A DNA stretch of 64,000 nt from CALDUY01 sp046350255 (GCA_046350255.1 JAXMAV010000025.1:62001-126000), one strand, 5' to 3'; shown: positions 24,976 through 35,862, numbered from the stretch's first letter. Notes: generated by a model from the sequence alone, not told the origin. Numbers and translations: made by a program.

Positions 24976-27368
24976 GGCACCCAACGCGTCCCCGGCCGTC
25001 GGCGTCGCTCGCGCAACGCACCGGTAGTCATGGGTAGCAGGGGAATCAGCGCCAGCACCGCCCCGTCATTGGGAGTCTGCCAGTGGCGATCAGGCAGCAC
25101 TTCCCAGACCAGAGCAGACGTGGACTCCTCGCCAGCTAGCTTGCTTTCCGGGGCTGGCTCTTCCTCGTTGCGAGGTGCGGGTGGCTGCGCTGGAGTGTCG
25201 GGCAACAGGATGGCGGGGTCGATGCCATGCAGCAACAACTGGAGTAACTCCGCTTCGCCCCGCAGGATGTGCCAGCCGGATCCATCCTCGCCGGCCTGCG
25301 ATTCTTCTCCCCCCTGAGAATCGCTACCTCCAGCGGTCGAGGTCGCCAGGGATTTGGCCTGGCCGGTACTACCATTGGCGGCTGAGACACCTGGGTTGCC
25401 GGCCTGGCTACCGCGCGCCAGCACATTGACCGACACCTGTGCATCGCGCGAAGCAGTCAGAGCCACCGCCAGCTGAGTGTTGCTGGTGAACGAGACCGCG
25501 CGGGTGGTGGACGACGATCCACTGTCGGTGCCACCGCTCGACGTCGGAGCCTGGGCTGTGGGCGGGCGAATGTTGCCGGTGACTGTGGTGCTGGTGCTAG
25601 GAGCGAGGCTGACCGAAAACACCGTCCCGTCGAAGAAGTGGGTCACCTTGAACCGCACCTGCATGGTGTTGGTAAAAGGGTCCACCGTGACCTCGCAAAC
25701 CTCGAGGTTGTCGCGCAGGTTCACCCAGGTATTGTCCCGTGGATCGAAGTAGCCGAACAGGAAGCCGCGGCTAATCTCCGATGAGTTGAATGTAAGCGTG
25801 ATCTCATCGCCTACGAAGGCGTTTTTCAGCTGAATGTCGAAGAACTTGCCATCGAACGTGGTAGACAGAGGGGGACCGTTGTAAAGGGCCAGGAACACTT
25901 CACCCGGGGTGGTCGCCTGTTCGGCCCGGGTGAACTGTACCTCGAGCGAGGCAGCGCTGGTGGGGCTGGTGAGGCGCGAGGTAGCCGTCTCTCCGGGTCG
26001 GACTACCAGTCGATCCATCACTTCGATGAGTTTTTCCGCTCCGTTGGGTAGTACATTCAGGTTGAAGGTCAGAGTGTCCTGGTCACCGGCATCGTCCTGG
26101 ATCTTGACCAGAATCGTGTAGTTGGCCTGGGTGAGGAAGGTATGCCGCAGGGTGAAGGTGTTGTCGGCGTTCAATACCAGCGGTTGGACACCACTGCCGT
26201 CACCAAAGTCGACGGTAGCCACCCACGGGCCGTTTCCGGGATCATCAAAGCTGCCTGTGAGGACAAACTCGTTAGCGACGGAATGCAGGCCCGACGCAGG
26301 CGGAACCACGGTCAACACAGGAGCGACATTGACGTAGCTTACCAGGAACTCTTCCGTGTCGGTCAGGGGTGTGGCGGAAGCATCGGTGACCTGGACCTTG
26401 AACGCCTCAATGCCATGAGCCTGGCCTGGCTGTGGTGTCCAGGTGATCCGACCGGTCACAGTATCGATCTGGGCGCCACTGGGCCCCGAGAGCAGTGTGA
26501 AGGTAAGCGGCAGGTTGCCATCCGGATCGGTAGCATCCAGGTCCACCTGCAGGGTTTCACCTTCCACTAGCACCATCGGGGCAATGGATTCCAGGTCAGG
26601 AGCCTGGTTAGATGCCAGCACCCCATTACGGAAGGTATAGAGGTAGCGCCCCGCAACGCTGCTGTTGTGGCTTCCAAGCACCAGCGCGGTTGGGCTGGTA
26701 TCGATAAGGGCGTTCAGGACACCCGAGCCAGGTAATTCGCTCGAAAGGGTCGGGTCGGTCCCGGCTGCAAAGCCGACACGTGGCGGAGAGTTCACGCTGG
26801 CATCACCGAACTGCCAGGTGATCTGGTTGTAGTTGAGTTCCACATCGAAGGCATTGACACCCACCTCCGACCGATCGATCAGGACGACCTGGAAGGTGTT
26901 CGTCAGCGTGTTCTTCTGGTTGTACGACCCCACATTTTTCCAGGTGGCCGCGAAAGCAGGCCGACCGTCCACCAGGTCCTGGCCGTAATAGACCGTGCCA
27001 CCGGAGGCGGTCCTGGTATCAACGTCAGCGAAGAAGGGAGCGATGAGCTGCTGGGAGATGTTGGCGAGCGTGGAGTTCTGATACCCACTGTAACTCGTGC
27101 CGAAACTCACGTTTCCATTGTTGTTGATGAAGACGCTATTGTGTACCTGGTTGAAATAGTTGATCGAGAAGCCCAGTGAAACCTGGGACGATGTGTTATC
27201 ATCACCGCGCGGTAGGCTCTGCAGCAAAAAACCCGGCAGGAAACGCACAGCGTCGGGCACGATACCAGCAGGCACCCAGCGCGGTTCGAGTGGTTCGACT
27301 GCCAGGCTGGAGAACCTGCGCCGCGTGCGTGTTTTCCGACAGGCGAGGGTACCTCGGTTGGAGGTCAT
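24972..27368 (-). CDS. Secreted NIDO- and PKD-domain protein with planctomycete N-terminal signal
   Basis: A 798-residue exported protein. The N-terminus is RRFSSLAVEPLEPRWVPAG, a basic LExRxxPA-type segment typical of planctomycete giant secreted proteins. A nidogen-like NIDO domain covers about residues 65-245 (NNNGNVSFGTSYSGY, APFFADVDTRTASGGTVYYG). A cadherin/Ig-like repeat follows (DLDATDPDGNLPLTFTLLSGP), then a PKD repeat (ATVDFGDGSG). A beta-rich part and a Ser/Thr/Ala linker come next. The C-terminus is hydrophobic then basic (LIPLLPMTTGALRERRRR), which could be an anchoring signal. A cell-surface or matrix role is inferred. Confidence 0.85.
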   Translation of the reverse strand: MTSNRGTLACRKTRTRRRFSSLAVEPLEPRWVPAGIVPDAVRFLPGFLLQSLPRGDDNTSSQVSLGFSINYFNQVHNSVFINNNGNVSFGTSYSGYQNSTLANISQQLIAPFFADVDTRTASGGTVYYGQDLVDGRPAFAATWKNVGSYNQKNTLTNTFQVVLIDRSEVGVNAFDVELNYNQITWQFGDASVNSPPRVGFAAGTDPTLSSELPGSGVLNALIDTSPTALVLGSHNSSVAGRYLYTFRNGVLASNQAPDLESIAPMVLVEGETLQVDLDATDPDGNLPLTFTLLSGPSGAQIDTVTGRITWTPQPGQAHGIEAFKVQVTDASATPLTDTEEFLVSYVNVAPVLTVVPPASGLHSVANEFVLTGSFDDPGNGPWVATVDFGDGSGVQPLVLNADNTFTLRHTFLTQANYTILVKIQDDAGDQDTLTFNLNVLPNGAEKLIEVMDRLVVRPGETATSRLTSPTSAASLEVQFTRAEQATTPGEVFLALYNGPPLSTTFDGKFFDIQLKNAFVGDEITLTFNSSEISRGFLFGYFDPRDNTWVNLRDNLEVCEVTVDPFTNTMQVRFKVTHFFDGTVFSVSLAPSTSTTVTGNIRPPTAQAPTSSGGTDSGSSSTTRAVSFTSNTQLAVALTASRDAQVSVNVLARGSQAGNPGVSAANGSTGQAKSLATSTAGGSDSQGGEESQAGEDGSGWHILRGEAELLQLLLHGIDPAILLPDTPAQPPAPRNEEEPAPESKLAGEESTSALVWEVLPDRHWQTPNDGAVLALIPLLPMTTGALRERRRRPGTRWVP

Positions 27369-27529
27369 GGCTACAGATCCTCGCGGCGCGTCCCGCTATC
27401 CTCGACACAGTTGTTCCTGGGTTCTCTCTTATAGTATAACCTCGAGATAACCTGGCACAAACAGCGGTCTGCCTGCGATTTTCCCAGGAAATGCCTGCGA
27501 CCTCTGGAACGTAGAAACGGGGTAGCGCC

Positions 27530-30500
27530 ATGTCCTCGTCACGACCGGACTCCGAGGCGACCGTCCATCTGCCGGAACAGTCCCCGGCGGTCTCCTCCCC
27601 GGCAGCTGCCGATCAGACCATTGCCCTTCCTGGCTCAGAACTGGCCGACCGACCCGGCAGCGACACCGCCTACCTGCCTCCACCGGCCTCTCCGGCGGCT
27701 CATGATGCCACACTTGTGCATGTGGAATCAGGAACGGACCTCCAGGCAACCCTGTTGCCAGGTGAACTCCCTGTATCCCCTGACACGGCTCACAACCAGC
27801 AGGAGACCCTGGGCGGTTGGGAGCACGCCGGCGGGGTGCAGGTGCCGGGCGTGGCTTCACAGGGAATTCCACCATGGGAGGCCAGCAGCTCGGCCGCCAG
27901 TAAGTTCCCCCTGCTACCTGGATATGAGATCCTGGGTGAGCTGGGCCGGGGCGCGATGGGGGTGGTCTACAAGGCGCGACAGGTCGGTCTGAAGCGACTG
28001 GTGGCACTCAAGATGATCCTGGCCGGTGGTCAGGCCAGTTCGACGGAGATCTTGCGCTTTCGCACCGAGGCGGAGGCCGTCGCACGCCTTCAGCACCCAA
28101 ACATCGTCCAGGTGTTCGAGATTGGCGAACATCAAGGTTTGCCCTACTTCTCGCTGGAGTTCGTCGAGGGGGGCTGTCTGGCCGACCGTCTGGGCGTAAC
28201 CACGCTACCGGTCCACGAAGCCGCCCAGATTGTGGCCAAACTCGCCGATGGGATGGCGTTCGCCCACGAATCTGGCATCGTCCATCGCGACCTGAAGCCG
28301 GCCAACATTTTGCTCACCCGCGAGGGAGAGCCCAAGATTACCGACTTTGGTCTGGCCAAGAAGCTCGAGGAGGACTCATCAGCCACCCGGGCCGGGACCA
28401 TCATGGGTACGCCTAGCTACATGGCTCCCGAGCAGGCCGAGGGACGAAACGACCTGGTGGGGCCCCTGTCTGACGTTTACGCCCTCGGCGCTATCCTGTA
28501 TGACCTCCTGACCGGACGCCCGCCGTTCAAGGGGGCCACACTGCTGGAGACTCTGACGCAGATCCGCACCACCGATCCGGTTTCTCCCGCCCGGCTCGAC
28601 CCCAAGATGCCGCGCGATCTCGAAACCATCTGCCTGAAGTGTCTGCTGAAGGAACCGAAGAAGCGCTATCAAAGTGCCCGGGAACTCGCCGCCGACCTGC
28701 GCCGATTCCTGGCCGGAGAACCAATCCAGGCCCGGCCAGTCTCCACGCTCGAACGAACCTGGAAGTGGTGCCGTCGTCACCCGGCTGCGGCCGGCCTGAT
28801 CGCCATGAGTGGCTTCTCTATCCTGCTCATGGCTTTCGGCGGGCTGGCCTACGCGCAGCTGGAAAGTCGTCGTGCCGACCAGGCACTGCACCTGATGGAG
28901 CAAGCGGAGAAGGAACGCGCGCGGGCCGAGAAGCATTTTTCCCAGGCCCGCGAAGCCGTGGACCAAATGCTCCTGCGCGTCGGTCAGGAGAGGCTAGCCT
29001 ACGAACCGCGCATGGAGCAGATCCGCCGCGACCTGCTGGAAAAGGCGGCCGTTTTCTACGAACGCTTCCTCGAGGTGGATGACCCCTCGGCAGTTGTCCG
29101 GCATGAGGCCGCCCTGGCTGCCATCAAGGTGGGAGACATCCGCGCCTACCTGGGAGACGACGAGAAGGCGCAGGCGGCCTATCGCCGCGCTCAGGAGATG
29201 CTCGAACCATTGGTGCAGGAACATCCCGAGACGCTGGATTATCGCCACGATCTTGCCTCGGTAACACACAACCGGGCCACCCTGTTTCGGCGCTCACGAG
29301 ACTACGCCGAGGCCGATGCGTTGCTCTCGCGGGCCATCCAGCTGCAGCAAACCCTGGTGGACGAGGAGCCCACACCGTCGCGACGCGCTGAGCTGGCCCG
29401 GTTCTACTACAACCGGGGGCGGCTCGACGAGGACCGGGGCGAATCACAGGCCGCGCTTCTCAGCTACCGCACCGCACGGGGCCTGCAGCAGGCGCTGATC
29501 GACGAGTTCCCCAGCGAGGCCGTCTACCGCGAGGAGTTGGCCCAGACCTGGATGAATCTGGCCCGGGTGCAGGGTATCCACCAGCCTGGCGATGCTGAGC
29601 GCTCGCTGCAGCAGGCCATCGAGCTGCTTGACGCTCTGCTCCGGGAGATGCCTACTTCTCCTTCGGTGCGCCAGTCTCTGGTCCTGGCGTCGCTGCAGCT
29701 GGGAGATCGCCTGCGCGTGAAGCGCTCGAACGAGGCGCTACCGCTCTATCGCCGGGCAGTACTCCTGGGAGAATCGCTGGTGCGCGATTTCCCGACTGTG
29801 CCCGACTATCAGCAGCAGCTCGCCGCCGCCAGTAATAGCCTCGGCGTCTGGTACCTGGCGGCCGGGAATCGTGACCAGGCCAGGAGCGCCTTACGACGCA
29901 GCCTCACACTCAAGGAGCGGCTGGCTACCAATTTCCCGCGTTTGCCAGATTACCAGCGCGATTACTCCCGGTCGCTCGGCAATGTTGGCCTCGCGCTGCA
30001 GACGGCAGGGCAGGGCAGCGAGGCGGCCTCCTATTACACCCGGGCTGTCGAACAGATTCGCCAGATGATCCGGGAATTTCCCGGCAGCCAGGCCGACGAG
30101 CAGGAGCTTGCCCTGGCTCTTACGCGCGAGGCCAGCCTCGATTTGCCTCGCGCCGAGAAGCCCCTGCGCGAGGCTTTGGCCATTCAGGATCGGTTGCTCG
30201 AACGCAATCCGCGCTCGCTGGAGTATCGCTCGGAGTGGGCCCAGACCTGCGCGGCCCTGGCGATGGCCCAGCTGCTGGCTGGCAACGTCCGTGAGGCTGG
30301 CCTGCTGTTTGATCGCGCGGAAAAAGTGATTCGGGCTCAGGTCGCCAGCGGGGCAGACGACCCCAACCATCGGTTCGACCTGGCGCTTTTGCTCATCAAT
30401 CGCGGAGAGTATTTGCGCATGCTCAATCGCCTCGTGGAGGCTGAGCGTTCCTGGGCGGAGGCGAACACACTGCTTGGCGAGCTGGTGAAGGGGTATCCCG

Positions 30501-31444
30501 ACCGACCGCGCTACCGCGCCGAACTGGCCCGGGCACTTCACAACCTCGGAGTGGTGCAAGCTGCTCGGGATCGCGCCGCCGATGCCGAGACGTCGCATCA
30601 GGCAGCGTTGGCGCTGCGACAGCGTCTGATCGAGGAGTTGCCCGACGAACTGGTCCATCGCCAGGACCTGGCCCGGTCGCACGCCGAGCTGGCCATTGCC
30701 AAGGCTCTCCGTAACAATCATGCCTCGTCTGAGAACCACTTCAAAAAGGCACTGGCGATTCTGGCTGAGTGTCGCAAGGTACAACCCGCCGATCTGAACC
30801 TGCTGCGCGAGGAAGCCACCCAGGAAGATAACTTTGCCCGCTTGCTCGGCGCGTTGGGGCGCGAGGACGATGCCATCGCGCACTGGAAACGCCGGCTGAC
30901 TTTGCTGGGCAGTCTGCCGGCCACCTCTGCTGGAAACCTGGCGACCCAGGCTCAGGCGCAGCTGGAACTCGCGCTTCAACTCAATCAGTTTGGACGCAAG
31001 TCAGAGGCACGCGTGCAGTTCAGGCAAGGCCTTACCTTGCAGCGCCAGGCCATCAAGCAGGCACCGGGCGAAGTTACCTACCGGGCCGCGCTGGGCAATC
31101 AGAGTCTGGTCTGTGTCGAGTTTCTGCTGAGCGAGAAGGACCACGCCGGGGCAGCTCAGGTGATCGCCGAGGCGCTGCCCGATCTGCCGCGTGATTGGCC
31201 CCAGTATCCCATCGCGGCAGCCTCGCTGTCGCGCTGCGTTGCCCTGGCGGAGGGCGACACTTCTCTTCCGGAGAAGAAGAGAAAAGAACTCGCAGAGGCC
31301 TATGGGAAGCAGGCAGTCGAGCTACTGAACCTGGCCCGCGGTGGCGGATTCCAGGACATCGCTGCCCTGCGCAAGGCCCGCGAGTTCGACCCCATCCGCA
31401 CCCGGCCCGATTTCCTTCGCTTCCTGGAAGGGCCCAAGAAGTAA
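27530..31444 (+). CDS. Membrane-anchored Ser/Thr protein kinase with TPR-like C-terminal region
   Basis: A 1304-residue PknB-type kinase. Residues 1-125 are a low-complexity leader. The kinase domain covers about 127-395: glycine loop LGRGAMGVVYKA, lysine VALKM, catalytic HRDLKPANILL, DFGLAKKL and MGTPSYMAPEQ. A single membrane helix lies near residues 421-443 (GLIAMSGFSILLMAFGGLAYAQ). The remaining 850 residues are helical repeats with recurrent DYQQQLA / YRAELARALHNLG patterns, i.e. degenerate TPR-type units, presumably outside the membrane. This layout is common and amplified in planctomycetes. Divergent from the NIDO gene. Confidence 0.9.
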   Translation: MSSSRPDSEATVHLPEQSPAVSSPAAADQTIALPGSELADRPGSDTAYLPPPASPAAHDATLVHVESGTDLQATLLPGELPVSPDTAHNQQETLGGWEHAGGVQVPGVASQGIPPWEASSSAASKFPLLPGYEILGELGRGAMGVVYKARQVGLKRLVALKMILAGGQASSTEILRFRTEAEAVARLQHPNIVQVFEIGEHQGLPYFSLEFVEGGCLADRLGVTTLPVHEAAQIVAKLADGMAFAHESGIVHRDLKPANILLTREGEPKITDFGLAKKLEEDSSATRAGTIMGTPSYMAPEQAEGRNDLVGPLSDVYALGAILYDLLTGRPPFKGATLLETLTQIRTTDPVSPARLDPKMPRDLETICLKCLLKEPKKRYQSARELAADLRRFLAGEPIQARPVSTLERTWKWCRRHPAAAGLIAMSGFSILLMAFGGLAYAQLESRRADQALHLMEQAEKERARAEKHFSQAREAVDQMLLRVGQERLAYEPRMEQIRRDLLEKAAVFYERFLEVDDPSAVVRHEAALAAIKVGDIRAYLGDDEKAQAAYRRAQEMLEPLVQEHPETLDYRHDLASVTHNRATLFRRSRDYAEADALLSRAIQLQQTLVDEEPTPSRRAELARFYYNRGRLDEDRGESQAALLSYRTARGLQQALIDEFPSEAVYREELAQTWMNLARVQGIHQPGDAERSLQQAIELLDALLREMPTSPSVRQSLVLASLQLGDRLRVKRSNEALPLYRRAVLLGESLVRDFPTVPDYQQQLAAASNSLGVWYLAAGNRDQARSALRRSLTLKERLATNFPRLPDYQRDYSRSLGNVGLALQTAGQGSEAASYYTRAVEQIRQMIREFPGSQADEQELALALTREASLDLPRAEKPLREALAIQDRLLERNPRSLEYRSEWAQTCAALAMAQLLAGNVREAGLLFDRAEKVIRAQVASGADDPNHRFDLALLLINRGEYLRMLNRLVEAERSWAEANTLLGELVKGYPDRPRYRAELARALHNLGVVQAARDRAADAETSHQAALALRQRLIEELPDELVHRQDLARSHAELAIAKALRNNHASSENHFKKALAILAECRKVQPADLNLLREEATQEDNFARLLGALGREDDAIAHWKRRLTLLGSLPATSAGNLATQAQAQLELALQLNQFGRKSEARVQFRQGLTLQRQAIKQAPGEVTYRAALGNQSLVCVEFLLSEKDHAGAAQVIAEALPDLPRDWPQYPIAAASLSRCVALAEGDTSLPEKKRKELAEAYGKQAVELLNLARGGGFQDIAALRKAREFDPIRTRPDFLRFLEGPKK

Positions 31445-31608
31445 CCCTGCCTGATTCCCCGAAGCCGTGGTGTTGCTTTCGGGTTCCCAGGTGAAGGTCC
31501 GTGCTGCAGTTTGCCCAGATTGACACAGCCTGCTCAAGGTCTCTCTTGCTCAGGCCGTGGGTGACTGCGCGCAGTTGGATCATTTGGGCAAGAATTCGAA
31601 TAGTGGTG

Positions 31609-31637
31609 TTGAAAACGCGAAATTTATGTCGTATTAT
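31609..31637 (+). promoter_or_regulatory. Sigma70-type promoter of dabBA
   Basis: TTGAAA (31609-31614) and TATTAT (31632-31637) are separated by 17 bases in an AT-rich patch of an otherwise GC-rich region, 59 bases before dabB. An AGGAGAGG ribosome site follows just ahead of the dabB ATG. Confidence 0.65.
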
Positions 31638-31696
31638 TCACCTCGTGAATTGCTCGCCGCCGATACCTGAGGTGCAACCCAAGAAGGAGAGGTGAG

Positions 31697-33301
31697 ATGG
31701 AGGTCGCAATCGACAGTCTTGTGATCACAGTGCTGGGGGGGCCCTTGCTCCTGGCCCTGGTTGGTCTGGTTGGCCTGACCCGCCGGTTCCCGCGGGTCTA
31801 CCGGGAGGTCACGGTGGTGGGCTGTGTTCTCGTGGCCCTGGCGGCCCTGGCGATTGCGATTCTGGTGCTGCGTTCCGGACCAATTGATCGTTCTCTCTTC
31901 ACTTCACCAGGTTGGCCCATCGGTGTGGGAGTGTATATCGATGCCCTCTCTGCGGTGATGCTGGTGTTGACGGCCGGGATTGGCTTTGTGGCCTGTCGCT
32001 TTTCGCTTCGGTATCTCGATGGCGATCCGGGCCAGACGCGGTTTCTAGCCTGGACGGTGTTTACCTTCGGGGCCGTGCTCTACCTGCTTTGCATGCGCAA
32101 TCTCGCTGCCTTTGTCCTGTTCTGGTGCTTCGTCAGCGCGGGCCTACATCAGCTGCTAACTTTCTACCCCGAGCGCCCCGCCGCCATGCGGGCCGCCTGG
32201 AAGAAGTTCCTGATCAGCAGGCTAGGAGATACCTGCCTCATCACCGGCATAATTCTTGCCTGGCTCACCTTCGGCACGCTGGAACTGCCCGATCTGTTCC
32301 GCCTGGCCGCGACAAGCGAGTCGGACACCCAGACGGCCTGGATGGCGTTCTTCTTCGTCCTGGGTGCCATGACCAAGTCAGCACAGTTTCCCTTCCACAC
32401 CTGGTTGCCGGAAACCATGGATTCGCCGACACCCCTGTCGGCTCTCATGCATGCGGGCATCATTAACGCAGGCGGCTACCTGATCGTCCGGTTAAGTCCG
32501 CTGGTGGTGCATTCCCCCCTGGCCATGGATGTGCTGATGGTCAACGGCGCGCTGACCGCCATGCTCGGCTCCATCGTGATGCTCACGCAGACCGATATCA
32601 AGCGGTCACTGGCATTCTCCACCATCTCGCAGATGGGCTTCATGATGATGCAGTGCGGGTTGGGTGCGTTCTCGGCTGCTGTCCTCCACATTGTCACCCA
32701 TGGGCTGTACAAGGCTCACGCCTTCCTCGGTGCAGGTACTGCAGCTTCCTGGTCGGCGAAACGCCAAGAGTTATCTCCTGGCCGGGCTCTGCTGTATGGC
32801 ACGTTTTCGCTGGTGATCGCAGCTGCGTTGGTCTACCTGGGAATCGTTCTGACTGGCATCCCGCTCCTTGGCAAGCCCGGAGGCCTGGTGATCGCCACCT
32901 TCCTGACCGCGGGGGTTTCGGTGCTGGTCCTCCACGCACTGAGCGAAAGCGCCTTGGGGCCGTTCCTGCGAGTGGTGGTGGCCTCGTCCGGCCTTCTGCT
33001 GGTGCTGGTTTACCTGGGTGCGTGGAAGATCATGGACTCCGCACTATCCCCCTTCCTGCAACCTTCTCTCGCAGGCTGGGTCCCCACGACATTCGACCAG
33101 GTCTTCTCGCTGGTGGTGATGGGCTTCACCGCGACAGCACTATTCATCGGCTGGATGGGCGGGCCCATTGCCAGAAGTGCGCTGGGCCGACGACTCTACG
33201 TACTTGCTCTCAACGGTTTCCACATTGCCGACCTGATTGGCCGGCATGTGGCTCCCCACCGCGGCGCGGCGAAGCAGCCCGACACGCGGGTGGCTGTTTG
33301 A
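31697..33301 (+). CDS. dabB: DabB-type proton-conducting membrane subunit (NuoL/MrpA family)
   Basis: A 534-residue polytopic protein with the proton-pumping module of complex I and Mrp antiporters. The core reads AMTKSAQFPFHTWLPETMDSPTPLSALMHAGIINAGGYL, and the conserved MLTQTDIKRSLAFSTISQMGFM follows. No other nuo or mrp genes are present; instead the next gene is a DUF2309 (DabA) protein 36 bases away. That pairing defines the DAB inorganic-carbon system, in which a cation flux drives one-way CO2 hydration. Function by family and context. Confidence 0.88.
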   Translation: MEVAIDSLVITVLGGPLLLALVGLVGLTRRFPRVYREVTVVGCVLVALAALAIAILVLRSGPIDRSLFTSPGWPIGVGVYIDALSAVMLVLTAGIGFVACRFSLRYLDGDPGQTRFLAWTVFTFGAVLYLLCMRNLAAFVLFWCFVSAGLHQLLTFYPERPAAMRAAWKKFLISRLGDTCLITGIILAWLTFGTLELPDLFRLAATSESDTQTAWMAFFFVLGAMTKSAQFPFHTWLPETMDSPTPLSALMHAGIINAGGYLIVRLSPLVVHSPLAMDVLMVNGALTAMLGSIVMLTQTDIKRSLAFSTISQMGFMMMQCGLGAFSAAVLHIVTHGLYKAHAFLGAGTAASWSAKRQELSPGRALLYGTFSLVIAAALVYLGIVLTGIPLLGKPGGLVIATFLTAGVSVLVLHALSESALGPFLRVVVASSGLLLVLVYLGAWKIMDSALSPFLQPSLAGWVPTTFDQVFSLVVMGFTATALFIGWMGGPIARSALGRRLYVLALNGFHIADLIGRHVAPHRGAAKQPDTRVAV

Positions 33302-33337
33302 TTATTCCTTCATGAGTCAACCAAGTTCGAGGAGCCA

Positions 33338-35862
33338 TTGATGCCTGGACAGACGGATCAGATCGCTGGCGGTGTGGTGGGATGTACTGGGTGCCTGGAC
33401 CACCTGAAGTTGGCGTTGGCACAGGCCTGCGGACGCATTACCCCCGTCTGGGATATCAAGGCGTTCATCGCGGCGAACAGTCTGCGCGGCTTCGAGTCCG
33501 ACCAGTTCAGCGAGGCTGTGCTGGCGGCCCGGGCCTACTTTCATGCCGATGCCCTGATGCCGCTCAGTTTCTACCGCGATCAGTTTCGGGCGGGGCGGAT
33601 CACCACCGAAGATGTCCTGGCGGAACTGCACACCCATGCCAGTGAGATCCGGGTGAAGGTGGACGATCTTTTCACCTCCTCGCTCGCTGAAGCTCCGCTC
33701 CCGGAAGTGCTGACCCTAGCCGAGCGGATTGACCGTGCCCGGAATACGCACTACGAGGTGCTGATTCAGAAAGAGTTGACCAAGTGGTGCGCCGCTTATT
33801 TCGATCAGGGCCAGGCCACCTGGGCTATGCCGGGACGCGATCGTCGATTCTACACCGCCTGGCGCGAGGCGGCTCAGTTCGATGGAGCCTGCTGGCTGGC
33901 TGGCATCGGAGCGTTTCGGCAGGTGGTCGCCGAGCTTCCCGCGACCCCGGAGAAGGCCATCGAGACGCTCGTCGAGAAACTGGGTGTTACCCCCGATGAT
34001 CTGGCCGACTACCTCACTCGTTTGCTTACCCGCCTTCCGGGCTGGAGCGGTTACGCGCAGTTTCGCACTGAACACCCAATCCAGGGCACCGGAGATGGAA
34101 CCGGCGATCTCCGCGATCTGATCGCAATCGGGTTGGCATATGAGTGGGCTCTAATCTGCTCGCTGAAGCTGCGCACTGGTGGAATCTCTCCCTGGGAAAC
34201 GATTCGGAACCAGCAGGAGCCCCTGTCCGACGACGCGGCCACGGAAGGCTTTCCAACCGAGCTGAACGTGCGTTTGATCTGGCAGAGTGCCTTTGAGCGC
34301 CACTTCCGTCTGAGCTTGTTAGACAAGCTGGGTCGTTCTACTGCGGAAAAGTCGGTGAGCAGCGACCGTCCGCCCAGGCTGTCTTCTGCATCGACGTTCG
34401 GTCCGAAACGCTTCGTCGGCACCTCGAAGCACAGGGAGACTACCAGACACTGGTTGCTGCCGGGTTCTTTGGTTTCCCCGTCGCTCATCGGGCCGCCAAG
34501 GACGAGCGCACCACCGCCCGCTGCCCGGGACTTCTTCGGCCGAAGTACACAGTGGATGAGGCTCCGGTCGCTCAGATCACGCCATGGGCAGACTCCCGGG
34601 ATCGACTCCAGCGATCGCTGAAGGGGGCACTGGCCACAATCAAAACTTCCGCCGTCTCCTCCTACTTCCATGTAGAAACTCTGGGCCTGATGTTTGGGGG
34701 TGGTGCCCTCCTGCGAACGATGATCCCTGGCGCACTCAAGCGAATTGACCAGGCAGTCCAGTCAATCATAGGTCGCACTGACACTCGACCCTCGATAAAC
34801 CCGGAACCGCACACTGGGGGGCAAGATCATGCCTCGTGCTGCGGGGCGGACCACGGCATCCCGCTGGAGGATCAGGCAACAATCGCTCGGAATGCCCTGA
34901 CCATCATGGGCCTGACCGAGAACTTCGGCAGGATCGTCCTTTTGTGTGGTCATGGTAGCACCAGCGAGAACAATCCCTATGCCGCCGCGCTGGATTGCGG
35001 CGCCTGTGGCGGCCACGAGGGTGGAACTAACGCCCGGGTCGCGGCCCAGGTCTTCAACCGCCCGGCGGTGCGCGAGAAACTGGCCGGCTGGGGCATTCAG
35101 ATTCCTGACGACACGCAATTTGTCGCTGCTCGACACAACACGACCACTGACGAGGTGGTCATTCTCGACGAGGACCTGGTTCCCGCCAGCCATAGCGCGG
35201 ATCTGACCGCCCTGAAAGCCGCCCTGGCGGTCGCCGGTGAAGCCGCCCAGCGCGAACGCGATGCCCGATTCGGGGGTCACTCTCTCCCCAGCGCCAAAAC
35301 CCGGGCGCAGAACTGGTCTGAGGTGCGTCCTGAGTGGGGCCTGGCCGGTAACGCGGCCTTCATCGTCGCCCCGCGCGAACTAACCGCCGGAAAGAACCTC
35401 GAGGGGCGCGCCTTCCTGCATTCCTACGACTGGCGGGCCGACCGCGAGGGCACGGCGCTGGAGGTGATCCTGACGGCCCCTCTGGTCGTCGCCGAGTGGA
35501 TCAACATGCAGTATTTCCTCTCGACCGTGGATAACACCCACTTCGGGAGCGGCAACAAGGTGATTCACAACGTGGTGGGTAAACTCGGCGTGATGAAAGG
35601 CAATCAGAGCGACCTGGCCATCGGTTTGCCTCTGCAATCTGTCAGTGACGGCCAGCGGCTGGTGCACGAGCCGCTCCGCTTGACCGCCGTGGTCCATGCG
35701 CCGCGTGGCCGGATCGACGCCATCCTGCGGAAGCACGACTCCGTCCGCCGTTTGGTGGACCACGAGTGGATTACTCTGGTCGCTCTCGATCCGTTCGAGA
35801 ACGACTACTATCGCTACTCTCCGGGTGGGGAGTGGATCCGTGAACAATCCACCCGGTTATAG
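33338..35862 (+). pseudogene. dabA: DabA (DUF2309) carbonic-anhydrase-like subunit, frameshifted
   Basis: Encodes the zinc-dependent soluble partner of DabB, but in two frames: 33338-34621 and a continuing frame that ends at 35862. The first part is normal up to LDKLGRSTAEK, then loses homology. Read one frame back, the DNA gives RPSAQAVFCIDVRSETLRRHLEA, with the zinc-site Cys (34387) and Asp (34393), and later CGHGSTSENNPY and LDCGACGG with the His and Cys ligands. A -1 shift near the GGAAAAG run at 34345-34351 would restore about 841 residues, the usual DabA length. No other damage is seen, so a sequence error, a recent mutation or recoding are all possible. Confidence 0.85.

Noticed and set aside
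29891..30979. 362-residue minus-strand open frame
   Set aside because: Lies inside the TPR region of the kinase gene and shows no domain.
34345..34372. Programmed frameshift in dabA
   Set aside because: No canonical X-XXY-YYZ heptamer is present and no strong downstream structure was noticed; kept only as one possibility.
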